Assembly (NCBI GenBank): GCA_000149265.1
Contig: CH002629.1
Location: 240,027 to 304,026, forward strand
Direction of reading: 5' to 3'
Source: Ciona savignyi
Taxonomy: Eukaryota; Chordata; Ascidiacea; Phlebobranchia; Cionidae
DNA length: 64,000 nt
Part shown: positions 49,801 through 59,000 of the stretch, piece after piece
Position numbering within the stretch: position 1 is the first letter of the stretch
How the letters are laid out: every line of letters starts with the position of its first letter
Position numbers and translations under genes: made by a program
The notes under the pieces: model-generated
The model's input: the letters and a program-made list of their open reading frames with translations, nothing else
What the model was told of the DNA's origin: nothing
The model's database searches: none

Positions 49801-50652
49801 AAGATGTTAAATTCAAACTTCTAATATTATTCTACGTTCCCAACAGGATCCAGATGAAATAACCGATCAGGTCGAAGGGTTTATAAAACCTTACGTTGAT
49901 TTAATTCAATCTCAGAATGAGACATCTCAAAAGTCGACTAAAAAGGTAAAAATATTGCCTTTCCTTCAGTAATTTAATAAATTTGGTAAAAATTTTGTTT
50001 TTAAATTCCTTGAAAAATAGTTCAAGAACTTGGTAAACTGGTATACTAATTTCTGTTTTATCAAAACATTTGATCTTAACCTTAATACCTTAAATATAAT
50101 CGTTAAACAATATTTTACTTAGGACTTATTTGTTTAAACATAAGACTAGTTTTTGTGGTTTTAGCTGTAACAAGCAGGTAAAGGTAAAAAAGGCAATGGG
50201 GAAATAGGGGAAACTAAAATGAAGATTCCAGGGTTATGGTTGGGGTTGGAGTAAGGGTTGAGATTATTATTTTAGGGCAGGATTATAATTAGTTCCCATA
50301 GTCTAAGCTAGTTTTTCTCAAATGGTGGGCCGCAAGGGTTAGCTAGGTGCGCCACACTTGCATTTTGTAAATTTATGCCAAAAGGTGCATAGATTATAAA
50401 CTACTAAATGGTTAGTGTCTAGTTCGTTTTTTTCCATTGTAACGTTTTGAGTATTTAGCATATTGTTTTGACTTCCCATGCAAGGTGCACCCGTTCGCGT
50501 TTGTAATTGGTCTTGGCTACGCCACGAGGTCAAAAAGATTGATAAAACAGTTTCCCACCTTCCCCCTTTCCTTTATTAAGTGTTGCTCTGTACAAACTTA
50601 GAATTTATTCTATAAACTGAAACGATATTCTCTATGACAGGATGAATTATAA
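34850..50652 (+). CDS. DNAJC10: ERdj5, ER disulfide reductase with J domain and thioredoxin domains
   Basis: ER-lumen reductase that works with BiP to reduce misfolded glycoproteins for ER-associated degradation. Nineteen exons: 34850-35026, 35995-36163, 36892-36942, 37657-37739, 38128-38262, 40559-40630, 41623-41793, 42980-43213, 44194-44304, 45057-45180, 45832-45971, 46468-46581, 46889-46990, 47390-47545, 47621-47820, 48264-48411, 49193-49348, 49847-49945, 50641-50652. All phases agree, giving 817 residues (human 793). Signal peptide about 1-24; J domain with HPD at 54-56. Four redox thioredoxin sites follow: CSHC 151-154, CPPC 491-494, CGPC 598-601 (CHPC in human) and CGPC 714-717, with two redox-dead thioredoxin-like modules between the first and second. 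The C-terminus KKDEL retains the protein in the ER; its last three codons and stop form the final exon. An alternative version of exon 5 is annotated separately. A poly(A) signal candidate is at 50980-50985. Confidence 0.97.
35178..35420 (-). mobile_element. SINE family A copy in ERdj5 intron 1
   Basis: Reverse copy from the tail (TTTATCCCTGTGAATGGG) to the CACTTAACGGACATTGCC region. A separate head fragment lies at 35705-35795. Confidence 0.75.
35508..35665. mobile_element. MITE of the GGGAAA family in ERdj5 intron 1
   Basis: Starts ACACTAAAAGGGAGGGAAAT and ends CCCCTCCTTTTAAATTTTGC followed by CCC, giving imperfect inverted ends like 5087-5299. No clean target duplication seen. Confidence 0.6.
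36664..36767. mobile_element. Short MITE (CCTCTAAATACTACAGG family) in ERdj5 intron 2
   Basis: Left GTGCCTTTAATTACTACAGG, right ending CCTTTAGTAATTAGTTAGAG and GTAAC. The central part is deleted relative to 5755-5968. Confidence 0.65.
37329..37615 (+). mobile_element. SINE family A in ERdj5 intron 3, next to exon 4
   Basis: Forward copy with head GCTTGGTGGGTTAGTGCATG and tail ending in an AATAAAATAAGAACATCCAT-like stretch. It ends about 40 bp before the exon 4 acceptor. Confidence 0.78.
38128..38262 (+). other. ERdj5 exon 5, version a (second half of first thioredoxin domain)
   Basis: Encodes 45 residues from [10 protein letters not shown] to LLLKNQR, including GAVNC and the HSYPS block with the conserved cis-proline. 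Enters and leaves in phase 0. It matches the human ERdj5 segment starting WRDFAKEVDG. Version b (39084-39891) encodes the same segment again. Confidence 0.93.
39084..39891 (+). other. ERdj5 exon 5, version b (two exons), likely mutually exclusive with version a
   Basis: Exon b1 39084-39144 (61 nt) and b2 39812-39891 (80 nt) together encode 47 residues, from [10 protein letters not shown] through NVAALEC, IFC and RSFPNLLLY to RNSTE. The b1 acceptor is a T-rich tract ending CACCTAG; its donor is GAG|GTTGTT. The b2 acceptor is GTTTTTAG and its donor GAG|GTACAA. Like version a, it starts and ends in phase 0 and aligns to the same part of human ERdj5, with the cysteine pair and cis-proline kept. 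Including both would duplicate half a thioredoxin fold, so one-or-the-other splicing is the simplest reading. A non-functional exon duplication is possible, but the open frame and splice sites are intact. Confidence 0.8.
41891..42519. mobile_element. Non-autonomous hAT element with internal duplications, ERdj5 intron 7
   Basis: Ends read CAGGACTTCCCAAAC and, reversed, CAGGGCTTTCCAAAC. A perfect 8-bp target duplication, GTATATTA, flanks it (41883-41890 and 42520-42527). The left terminus recurs at 42143, together with copies of the neighbouring host flank, so a tandem duplication across the left border enlarged it after insertion. Confidence 0.85.
43637..43820 (-). mobile_element. SINE family A copy in ERdj5 intron 8
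   Basis: Reverse copy from tail (ATCGCCATAGGGGGTG side) to the GTTAATTGCC block, head missing. A forward full-length copy follows at 43903-44180. Confidence 0.72.
43903..44180 (+). mobile_element. SINE family A ending at the exon 9 acceptor of ERdj5
   Basis: Full-length forward copy. Its tail (GGGATAAACATGAATATC) runs into TTATCCTAATATTATCACAG, the 3' splice site used by exon 9 at 44194. The SINE terminus therefore seems to provide the pyrimidine-rich stretch and a CTAAT branch-point-like motif. Confidence 0.78.
46018..46275 (+). mobile_element. SINE family A in ERdj5 intron 11
   Basis: Forward copy with a shortened head, AACGGACATTGCCTGAACCC, CAATAGCTCCGGTAATCCGA and tail TTCACAAGAATAAACATAAA. 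Confidence 0.78.
46672..46872. repeat. Minisatellite, eight units of ~23-29 bp, ERdj5 intron 12
   Basis: The core unit is CACCCCACAAAACCCCCTAT plus TTA. Two units carry an extra CATTTA. The strand is almost free of G, so the opposite (template) strand has runs of four and five G separated by TTTTGT or a short A/T spacer, a pattern able to form G-quadruplexes. It ends 16 bp before exon 13. Confidence 0.93.
48000..48150 (+). mobile_element. SINE family A partial copy in ERdj5 intron 15
   Basis: Forward, from GCTAGCTAGTCGGTTGTGTC to the CAATCATACACAACATACTG region. Head and tail are missing or decayed. Confidence 0.7.
48775..49110. mobile_element. Two facing SINE family A fragments in ERdj5 intron 16
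   Basis: A reverse fragment at about 48775-48860 and a forward fragment at 48905-49110 whose tail (GATAAACATGAATATCCTAT) lies about 80 bp before exon 17. Confidence 0.7.
50185..50585. mobile_element. MITE of the GGGAAA family split by an hAT-like insert, ERdj5 intron 18
   Basis: Left part 50185-50307 (GGGGAAATAGGGGAAACTAA and TTAGGG interior) and right part from about 50553 (TTTCCCACCTTCCCCCTTTC then TTTATTAAGTGTTGC). The insert (about 50308-50552) starts TAGTTTTTCTCAAATGGTGG, an hAT-like end; its right end is decayed. Confidence 0.6.
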
Positions 50653-50677
50653 CACAAGTGGAACCGAATATTTAGTC

Positions 50678-51640
50678 GAAGCTGTAGAACCTTTGCACAG
50701 TGAAGCTGAAGCGGCAGTTATTACACAACAAGTTTCATTGTTTACTACTTATGACGTATATTAGTGACTTTGTGTTGACCAAATGCCTTTTTTGTAACAA
50801 TGAACTTTGTATATTATTTATGACGTCATCAAGTGCACATTATAGTACGTAATAATTTAACTAGATTAAAGGCCGTGAGTTACCAAGGCTCTAATAGGGC
50901 TTTGTGCATTATATTGCGTTATTTGTTACACTACTAGTTCTTACACTGAGTTAAAATGTACACCATTTAACTATTGAGTAATAAACAAGCGAATTGGATT
51001 GAAAAATCAGCTTTTAAGTTGCTTTATTTGTTCGTTTGAAAACAAACCTTCAAAGTATGCGCACTATATTATAACTCAAAAGACGGAAAAAGACAAAACA
51101 TCAGTTATTTAGATCTGAAAATATTAAATTTAGACGTTGTAAAAAATATAGGTGATCTTTCGTAAAACTGCCCCCAAAATCAAGATAAATGAGAACATTT
51201 GGTTAGGACCATATTCAAATCAAGAAGAGCCGCTATAATAATCGTTAAGTAAAGATAACCTTGCAGTAGTGAGTCGACTGTCGGGGAAGCTTGTGTTTAT
51301 TATTACAATATTATTGTTTGTTATATGATATAAAAATAATTGTAAAAGTATGAATATACACTTTGTATATAATTGGTTACGTTAAAATTTAATTTAAACC
51401 TTTTTTTAACCTTACACCGTGTTAATTACGCGAATTAAAAATACAGTGCAGCTTTTCGGGCCAGATATATAATACAAGAATAAATCAAAAAATTAGTTAA
51501 ATCTCTGCACAGTGAGGTTATACTGCAGTTATTACGCAACAAATTTCATTGTTATTAGTTGTGACGTGTTTTGTAACTTTGCGTTGACACAAAACCTTTT
51601 TTCGTAACAATGTAAGTTGTTTATTATTTATTTATTATTT
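50678..51640. repeat. Duplicated ERdj5 3' UTR segment
   Basis: The 3' UTR stretch at 50685-50830 (TTTGCACAGTGAAGC, GCAGTTATTACACAACAA, TTTGTAACAATG) recurs, diverged, at 51500-51640 in the same order and orientation. The second copy has no coding exon in front of it. The rest of 50990-52029 is AT-rich with no gene recognised. Confidence 0.65.
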
Positions 51641-52029
51641 TACTTGTTTCAGTATTATAACGGGATATAAAGTGGGTATTTACTTGAAATAAATACATCG
51701 ATTTATAAATGCAAAGTCATGCTCATAAGACTTTAATGTGTGCGAAACGGTATACTAAAATGTTCGTAGATGTTTCAAATATACATTGCAACAACGGTAT
51801 GGTATATTAACAGTTGTATAATTTAATCGTGCATTTTTATAATCGTTGTCTTTGTAGGTGATGTGCGTTAAATATGGTTGGTGTTAAAGTAAATGTTTCT
51901 AACTTTAGTAACGTAAACTTCTTAGTTGATTAGCATGCGTATTAATTACGACTTCATGTCAAGTTAGTGTTTATGATTGGAACACTGTGTTTTGTTTATG
52001 ACTAGTCACTAGTGCGTACTTACTGTATA

Positions 52030-52129
52030 NNNNNNNNNNNNNNNNNNNNNNNNNNNNNNNNNNNNNNNNNNNNNNNNNNNNNNNNNNNNNNNNNNNNNNN
52101 NNNNNNNNNNNNNNNNNNNNNNNNNNNNN
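52030..52129. other. Assembly gap (100 N)
   Basis: Exactly 100 N, the usual placeholder for a gap of unknown size. Confidence 0.99.
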
Positions 52130-52634
52130 TGTGGTATGTCAACTTACTACTTGAATTTGTTTCAGTTGCTTTAATCATTTATACATCACGCGTCACAATA
52201 TAAATTATGAGAAATAACTAGTAGTATGTTGTCATACAAAATGCAAGGAAACCAACGACAAATAAATTCGAAGAAATGAATGTACAGGTAATATGTTCAA
52301 CGGCTTCACCAATGCTCTTTCAACAATGTTGTTATGAGTGTATACAATTAAATATAAGCGAATTTAATTCCGCGTTTTTTAACTCACGGGAATAAAACAT
52401 GAATACTCAATAAAAATATTAGGATGGGATAAAGCGAGGAATATTTATGACTGGGTGCGAAAACAGGTTATAACAATCTGGTATATCAGAATTGTCGTTG
52501 TCGGTTCTGTATTTCGCAGTTTACAGCGGTATATACATAAGCATCTGCTGTATTCGTTATTTGTTCAGTATTCTGATATTTCCAAGGTCCCAGGATAGGC
52601 TATAACATTGCGGGTTCAATACGTGTCGCCACGT

Positions 52635-54640
52635 TTATCGAACGAAGATAAAGATTGCAGATTGCAGCATCCTCGTACTAGCGCTCCATCCCGTTCCCGG
52701 TTGATCGGAATCAGTGTATAACCCTCCAAAGTCCCCGCACAATTCCTTTCGAGAGGTTTTCTTGTAGGAACCGATGCAAACATTGCCGGGTCTCTGAAAG
52801 TCGGGATTCACCTTGATTCCGGGGCAAAGTGCGAATGAGTTCTGTTCCGGATCCACCACACGAAACTGAAAAAAATAGTTTATTCATACTTCCAAAATTG
52901 CCATCAAGCGACGGGTGGCCAGCCCTCAGAGTCCAGTGCCTCTTAAGCCGGTTCCATACACACTTGCCCGAAGTCAATCATGGGTTGGTTCTATTGAACT
53001 CGTGCGCTCACGAGCAAACTTATTATACACAAACCAATGGAGCGACAGATTATTAAAGCGTATGTAGAAACCAGGGTGATAGAAAGCTAACATTAGGATA
53101 GTCATAATGTATATACAGCAAAAGTGTATCTAACCATATTTATACATTCACTTAAACTATACTCCAACATAATTATATCAGCGTGAAGGACCAGCCATTG
53201 TACTAACCTGTATGTAACCGGGAAATATGTAATTTCTTGTGTTTGGTCCGTACAGCTCAAGAACATCATTTGTTCCACCTTTTGCAAATGTGACGGGATA
53301 AGCGGGGCCTGCGTCATTAGGCCAAGAGAATTTCTGATATTCTAACGGAAAATGATCTCGAAAGAAATGAAATAAGCTTCCTCCAAAGTTGGCCAGAAAC
53401 CCGTTTGTGGTGTAGTATTTTAAGTACGCCGAAGAGCTGTAATCATTTAGTCGTGTTCCATAAGGTAGATGCCAAATCATCACATTCGTTGCATCTCTGA
53501 TGCCTGAATACATCCTTGACTTAAAGTCAGAAGAAGCGGCAAAGTTGATATTGCGGTTCACACTATTAGCTTTCTCCCACAAACTCCTTTTCCCACTTTC
53601 TGCGAGATTCGTCCATGTGTCCTGTGTAGCATTACAATGCACCTGATAATAACGACCATTTGTTATTTTTTCTATAGACGGCAGGTGAATAAGAAACTGT
53701 CGCTATGAACGTTAATAATAAAAATGGCAGGAATAGCAACGAAACTGCACATTGTAGTTTAATAGGACCTTGTTATTATGGAGGAACTAGTGTAACGTTT
53801 CTTTACGTTTTTTTTTTACCGGGCCAAGTCCCGAATCCGTGATGGGATCGTCACAAGCCTCGTTTTTTAAATAGTAGTCGGTATATGTATCGGTTGTCTT
53901 AACCAATCGGCCACACGACCGTACTAACTAGTGTGACGTTTTTTTTTGTTTTTTTTTACCGAGCCAAGTTTCGAAACCATGATGGGCTCGTCCCTAGGAC
54001 CGTTTTTGTATAAAAGTAGGTATATGTATCGGTCGCGTTAACCACAATCGTACACTAGTGTGACGTTACTTCACCTTATAATTTGGATCGACGACCGAAC
54101 CAACTAGTGTCCATCCGCCCCCATCTGTGGTCATATCGCAGTAGAAATTGTTTCTTCCGTCGTCTTGTCTGTAAATCCCATCCTGCGCCGATGGAGACTC
54201 ACGCTTTAGAGTAAGACAGGATCTCGGGGGTTCTGGAGTACCTGGGTAATAAATTAATCATCAACGTTTTAACTTGTGGTTAGAGAAACCTGGTCAGTTT
54301 AACGCCCCTTGCGTTCCCCAGAGATTGTAAGTTGGCATATCCATCCTTACTTGGCAATTCTGTTTCTTTATTGTTTGAACACACAGTCCACGGAGGCTCG
54401 TTGCTTCGTATTTCTACAGCTGCAAGTGTAAACGAATGATTAGCGCTTCTGCTTCATTTACCTTACTTTTAACAAAACGAGCTCAAAGATAATATGTTTT
54501 AAACTTGACCGGATAAAATAAAGATTTTGCTAAATACTTGTGATTATGATTTTTTTTAAGCATAAAATTCTGTACACTATCGAATAAACTATAATATACT
54601 TACCTTGAAAAATGAAAAGAAACGCAAGCGCAACCCTCAT
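52635..54640 (-). CDS. Intelectin-like secreted lectin
   Basis: Member of the intelectin (X-lectin, fibrinogen-like) family; relatives bind microbial glycans in calcium-dependent fashion. Five exons: 54640-54604, 54419-54351, 54241-54075, 53642-53208, 52865-52635. Phases match, giving 312 residues, almost the human ITLN1 length (313). Residues 1-13 form a signal peptide (MRVALAFLFIFQA). DGIYRQDDGRNNFYCDMTTDGGGWTLV-type fibrinogen-like start in exon 3; IWHLPYGT, TTNGFLANFG and NDAGPAYPV in exon 4; FALCPGIKV, NVCIG, LCGDFGG and a terminal IFIFVR in exon 5 line up with ITLN1. In human ITLN1 the glycan diol is held by His263, Glu274, Trp288 and Tyr297. The His before the CIG block and the Trp-Ser-Gly stretch are not conserved here, so sugar specificity probably differs. 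Two SINE B copies sit in intron 3. Confidence 0.92.
53807..54052 (-). mobile_element. Two SINE family B copies in intelectin-like intron 3
   Basis: Reverse copies at 53807-53927 and 53940-54052, each running TTTTTTTTACCGRGCCAAGT, GATGGGMTCGTC, GTATATGTATCGGT and, in the first, CGGCCACACGACCGTAC. They share a short GACTAGTGTGACGTTT-type flank, suggesting tandem gain. Confidence 0.82.
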
Positions 54641-56009
54641 CTTGATTGTTATACCAACTGATATGTTAAATGCAATGAATAGCCTATGCATCTATGCATT
54701 TCCTCCAAAATTCTCCAAATAACCCTTGCATTAATTCTAACAATTATCGCGACATCGTGTTATTATCGATACAAGAACAAACAACGTCATAAACGTCAAA
54801 ATACTTCACCGAACGTGGATGATCACCATAGAAGTAATTAATATTATTACCGAGGTGCGCACATGCTATTTACCCTGTTTTAAAAGGCCTGGGTTTCGAA
54901 CCATTGATGTATCGTCCCTAATCCTTAATCTGTGTAACAGTGTAATTCCTCTGTTGTGCCTCTAATTATTAGCATGCGTCTTGCTTCCTTTTTAGCGTGA
55001 ACCAATTAGTGTTATCATGTGTTCGCGCCTTTGCATCATACGGACGTGTTAACTGCATAGCTTTTGGAGAGTTGTAATTGGAACGTACTAGTAAGTGGTC
55101 GTTTCCTGCTGAGTTGTTACTGGGTTTACAAATACAAAGTTGGGCGTAAACTACAGATCTTATCCGCGAACTCTAGAATTGTTACATATGTACAGAATTG
55201 GTATAGGCATGGGTCGCCTTTACAATTTACTTACACAACCCCTTGCCGTTTTACATTGGTTCCCACTTGCGTCAAAACGATAGCGTGGGTATCATTGCTT
55301 ACTTAGTTATTTACGTTTGCACAAAACAACGATGAAATCAGCAAAATTTCGAAAAATCAAGTGAGTCATAACCTAAATAAACACTTGAATAATTGCCAAC
55401 GCTAAACAGAAGCTTATCATCATATCTCTGTAGTTTATTTAAATGGTTGGAATTGACATCTAAAAGACTAAACAGGATAGGCTAAGAGTAATTACAAGTA
55501 GCGTAGGATACTACTGTTTATGTCCGGGGGGTTAAGACATATAAAATAGCGGTGGACGTTTTACACTAATAAACATAAAACCGGTTTAGAGTCGTGTGGC
55601 AGAATGGTTAGCGCGACCGATACATATACAACACGAAAACGTAAAAACTATAAAAAGCTAGAAAACGACAAATCCGTCATTCATATTTCATTGGCGGAAT
55701 GGTTGCGGTAGTTGCTTTTGAAATTCCGGAAATATAAAGAATTTTCACACGCGATAACTCAGGCAATCCATCAATCTTAATATCCATAGTTGGGAAGCCA
55801 ATTTAAGCTTTATATTTACACCAGAACATTCACAAGTATATACAAACGTTAAATATCGATTTGCGTCCAGTAATTTGTGGCCAAATTCGCTTGAACCGAA
55901 ATATTCTTATACTCGACACCATCATCTACAACACAACATTGTAGATTAACGCAGATTTGTTTGTTGGAACTCCGACAACCAGGAGAATCCAGGTGTGAAC
56001 GTCGCTCAA
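54641..56009. other. Intergenic between the intelectin-like and GPCR genes
   Basis: A SINE B fragment at 54883-54945 (reverse) and a SINE B head at 55590-55626 (forward) are the only items recognised. An open frame at 55849-56109 overlaps the GPCR last exon in the wrong phase. Confidence 0.5.
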
Positions 56010-59000
56010 TTAAAGCTGCATATTGTTTGGAGAACCGGTTGATGACGTCACTGCTGACGTAGTAAATTGCGACGGCTTTATTGCAGAACAAGTACACACG
56101 GTGGCGCACATTCGAGAGAGCGTTCGCTTTGTCTCTTTCCTCATTTTGCTGAAAGAAACGGGGTGAATGTCTATTTTATTCATAAATCTATTAGTTTAAT
56201 CCATTTTTATTAATTACTCTATTTCTAAACCCACTTTTATTGATTAAACTATGTTTGAACCACTTTTTTCATTAATTTATTTCCAAAACAATTGTGCAAG
56301 GCACCCCTCGCCACCTGGCTATCTCACTTTTGTATAAAGGTTAGGAACCAGGGAGACGGTAGCAGGAAAAAATCTGCCATGGGTTGGATTCGAACCCACA
56401 TTTAAAGTGCTGTTTTTAAAATACGTCATTTTATTAAGGAATCGGCTGGTTAGGTTATCAAGACGTTTATTTTTAACAAAAAAAGATCAAAATAAACGTT
56501 ACTAAAATAAAAGACGTGCAAAAATAGCAACGAAATTACATAGTTGAGCAAACAGTATTAGTAACTGGTTACTGGTATATGTGGTTTATTTAACGCAGTT
56601 GTACGAACGGTTAGGTGATAAATTTGGTGAATAAAAACAGAAAGGGGCTTTCACAAGGCAGATTACCTCGTCAGTATATAAGACCAATTCGATTCCGATT
56701 TTTATTAAAAACTGTCTTAGTGACGATCATCATGGGGCAGTCACTTATCTTTGTAAAATAAATAGAAGCAAAATGATTGTCATGTCGGATTACCGGGACT
56801 TTGGCGATGTGTCGTGTAATTTCGACATTTACAACCCCACACCATACCCCTACCTTGATGCTAGATTGTAGAAGACCGGGTTCAAACACTCGCTTAATCT
56901 CAAACAGAAATATTCGATGGAGCCGAACCACCAATCCACTACTCTCTGCTGGTTCGTGACAGCTACCACATTCACCGTCCAGTAATGAAAAACTAAAACG
57001 AAAATGATTTCGAGATAAAGATAATAATGTCAATTTCGGAAAACCGTAAAACACACTGCAATAGCTCAGATAACCCGAAGATTTGCGCAAGGTGATCGAT
57101 GATTGTGTGTGTGTTAACCCCCGTGGTTCAGCCACTCACGGGGATTAGCATGGATATTCTGTCCTAACATTTTAACGGTCGCCTGGCCGAATAGTTAACG
57201 CGACCAATACATATACCGACTTATATATAAAGACGCTCTAAGTGACGAGCCTATTATCAGTTCACCACGTATCCTGGAAAATAGGTATTATAAGTATTAT
57301 AATTATAAAACCAGTAAATAATCAAAATGATTGAAACTACGAGAACCTGCATGTGGAACGTATCCAACAAGAAAAGAGCCGACAATGAGTCCAAGTTGCA
57401 ACATTATCTGATGTTCCTTTCGACGTCTCTTCGACTCTACAGTTAATTCTCCGTCGTTTGCCTTGCCTGTGTGGAAGTATTATTGGATGTTTTTTTTATT
57501 TGTGATCTTTACAACTTTTCACCTTTTTTTCAACAAATTTTGAGTGTAAAGTTTGTTTAGTGTTAAAAGACGTTTTTAAACTCTCTTTACAGGTCTAGTA
57601 TTTGTTCTTTTGGTTATGTTACTTACAAATGCTCGACCAAGCACATACCGGCATTTTTTAACTAAAAAAAGTCGAACAAACTGCAGAACCTCAGTTGTCA
57701 CGGAAAGTTATTGTTATACTTTGCAAATAAAAAACAAACGACCAAAAAAACATTTAAAATCTTCATGAAAATTACAAAATAAGTATAACATTAAGTTTGT
57801 AATAGCTTACTTATCATTCGTTCTCTCATTTTTCTCATCTGGATAATCTTAAAGATGATTCCGACGGAAAGTACAATCACCAGGAATATCGGAACAAAGA
57901 ACAGAAGAGAATAACCCAGTTGGGTATACAGCTTGAACTGAGAAAGCCTGTTTGGATTGGAAAATAAATTTAATTTTTTCCTTGATAATACGGTATGCAT
58001 AATGTATACATTTTATATGAAAAATTAAGGAAAGCTGAAAGACAGTAGTTGAAACTCATTTTTCCGAAACATTATCAAGTTTTAAAACGACTTTTAAGTT
58101 TGTTGTCGAAAATGCAGAATTTGATTTCTTGTATTCGTATTAACTACGTTAATCTAGTTTTAAGTCGAAACAAAATAAATCAAGTTTAAAATTATCTCTC
58201 TCTCCGCTGAAAGTTATAAGCCAAGATTGCTGATTTTATCGCATGTTTTTAACCACTGTTGAGTTGCGTGGTTGATGCGATTTAAGTAATCAAACCCTGC
58301 ACAATTTGAAAACACGCGTGTTGAACTAATGTTGCACTTGAACAGGTACCATGTTTGAGCATAAAACGCTTGCACGAACTTTTAGTTGACTATTTTGATC
58401 AGTGCATTGACATAGTGCAACAGAAAAAGTCACCCCCAACGTAGTATTGATTAGGTCAACTGCAGTTTGCGTGGCAATCACAGCGCTCGTTCGGACGAAT
58501 GGGCTATAAATACCCAACAATATTCGTCATGCGCACTTTGCAAATGTCAAGACCTTATTGAACGCAACCTACCATTGGAAGTTTAGCGTACAGGAGGGCC
58601 ACTTGGCGTTGGGGAGGCTGCTGCTTCGGTCCCTCTTGCTTGCTCCGAACCATAGGACGAACGGGAGAAACCCAACAAGGAAAGTCACGACATAAATAAT
58701 CAAAATGGTGATCTGTGACAAAAACAATTGGTAAAAAAAGACGTTTGCAGTGTTGCACAAGATGTAAGTGGTTTGCTACTAAAAAGCATTTTAGAAAGCG
58801 AGAAGGGGTTGTGAAAAACATGTCGGGAACCACTAGGAATGTAGTAAAATGGTCGGGAAACACTGGAAATTTACCAAAAATGCCGTGAATCACTGAATAC
58901 ATATTTCATGTCCTATTTAACCGTTTTAAATATTTACAGCAACTCGAGATATCGGTGAAATTGAAAATCCGCAAAAATCGTCTCCGTTACCTTGGCGTGA

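Noticed and set aside
55849-56109. Longer open frame overlapping the GPCR last exon
   Set aside because: It does not fit the phase of the helix 7 exon. The +1 phase gives a basic helix 8 (SKMRKETKR) right after NPVFYNLAS and a stop at 56010, which is the expected receptor tail.
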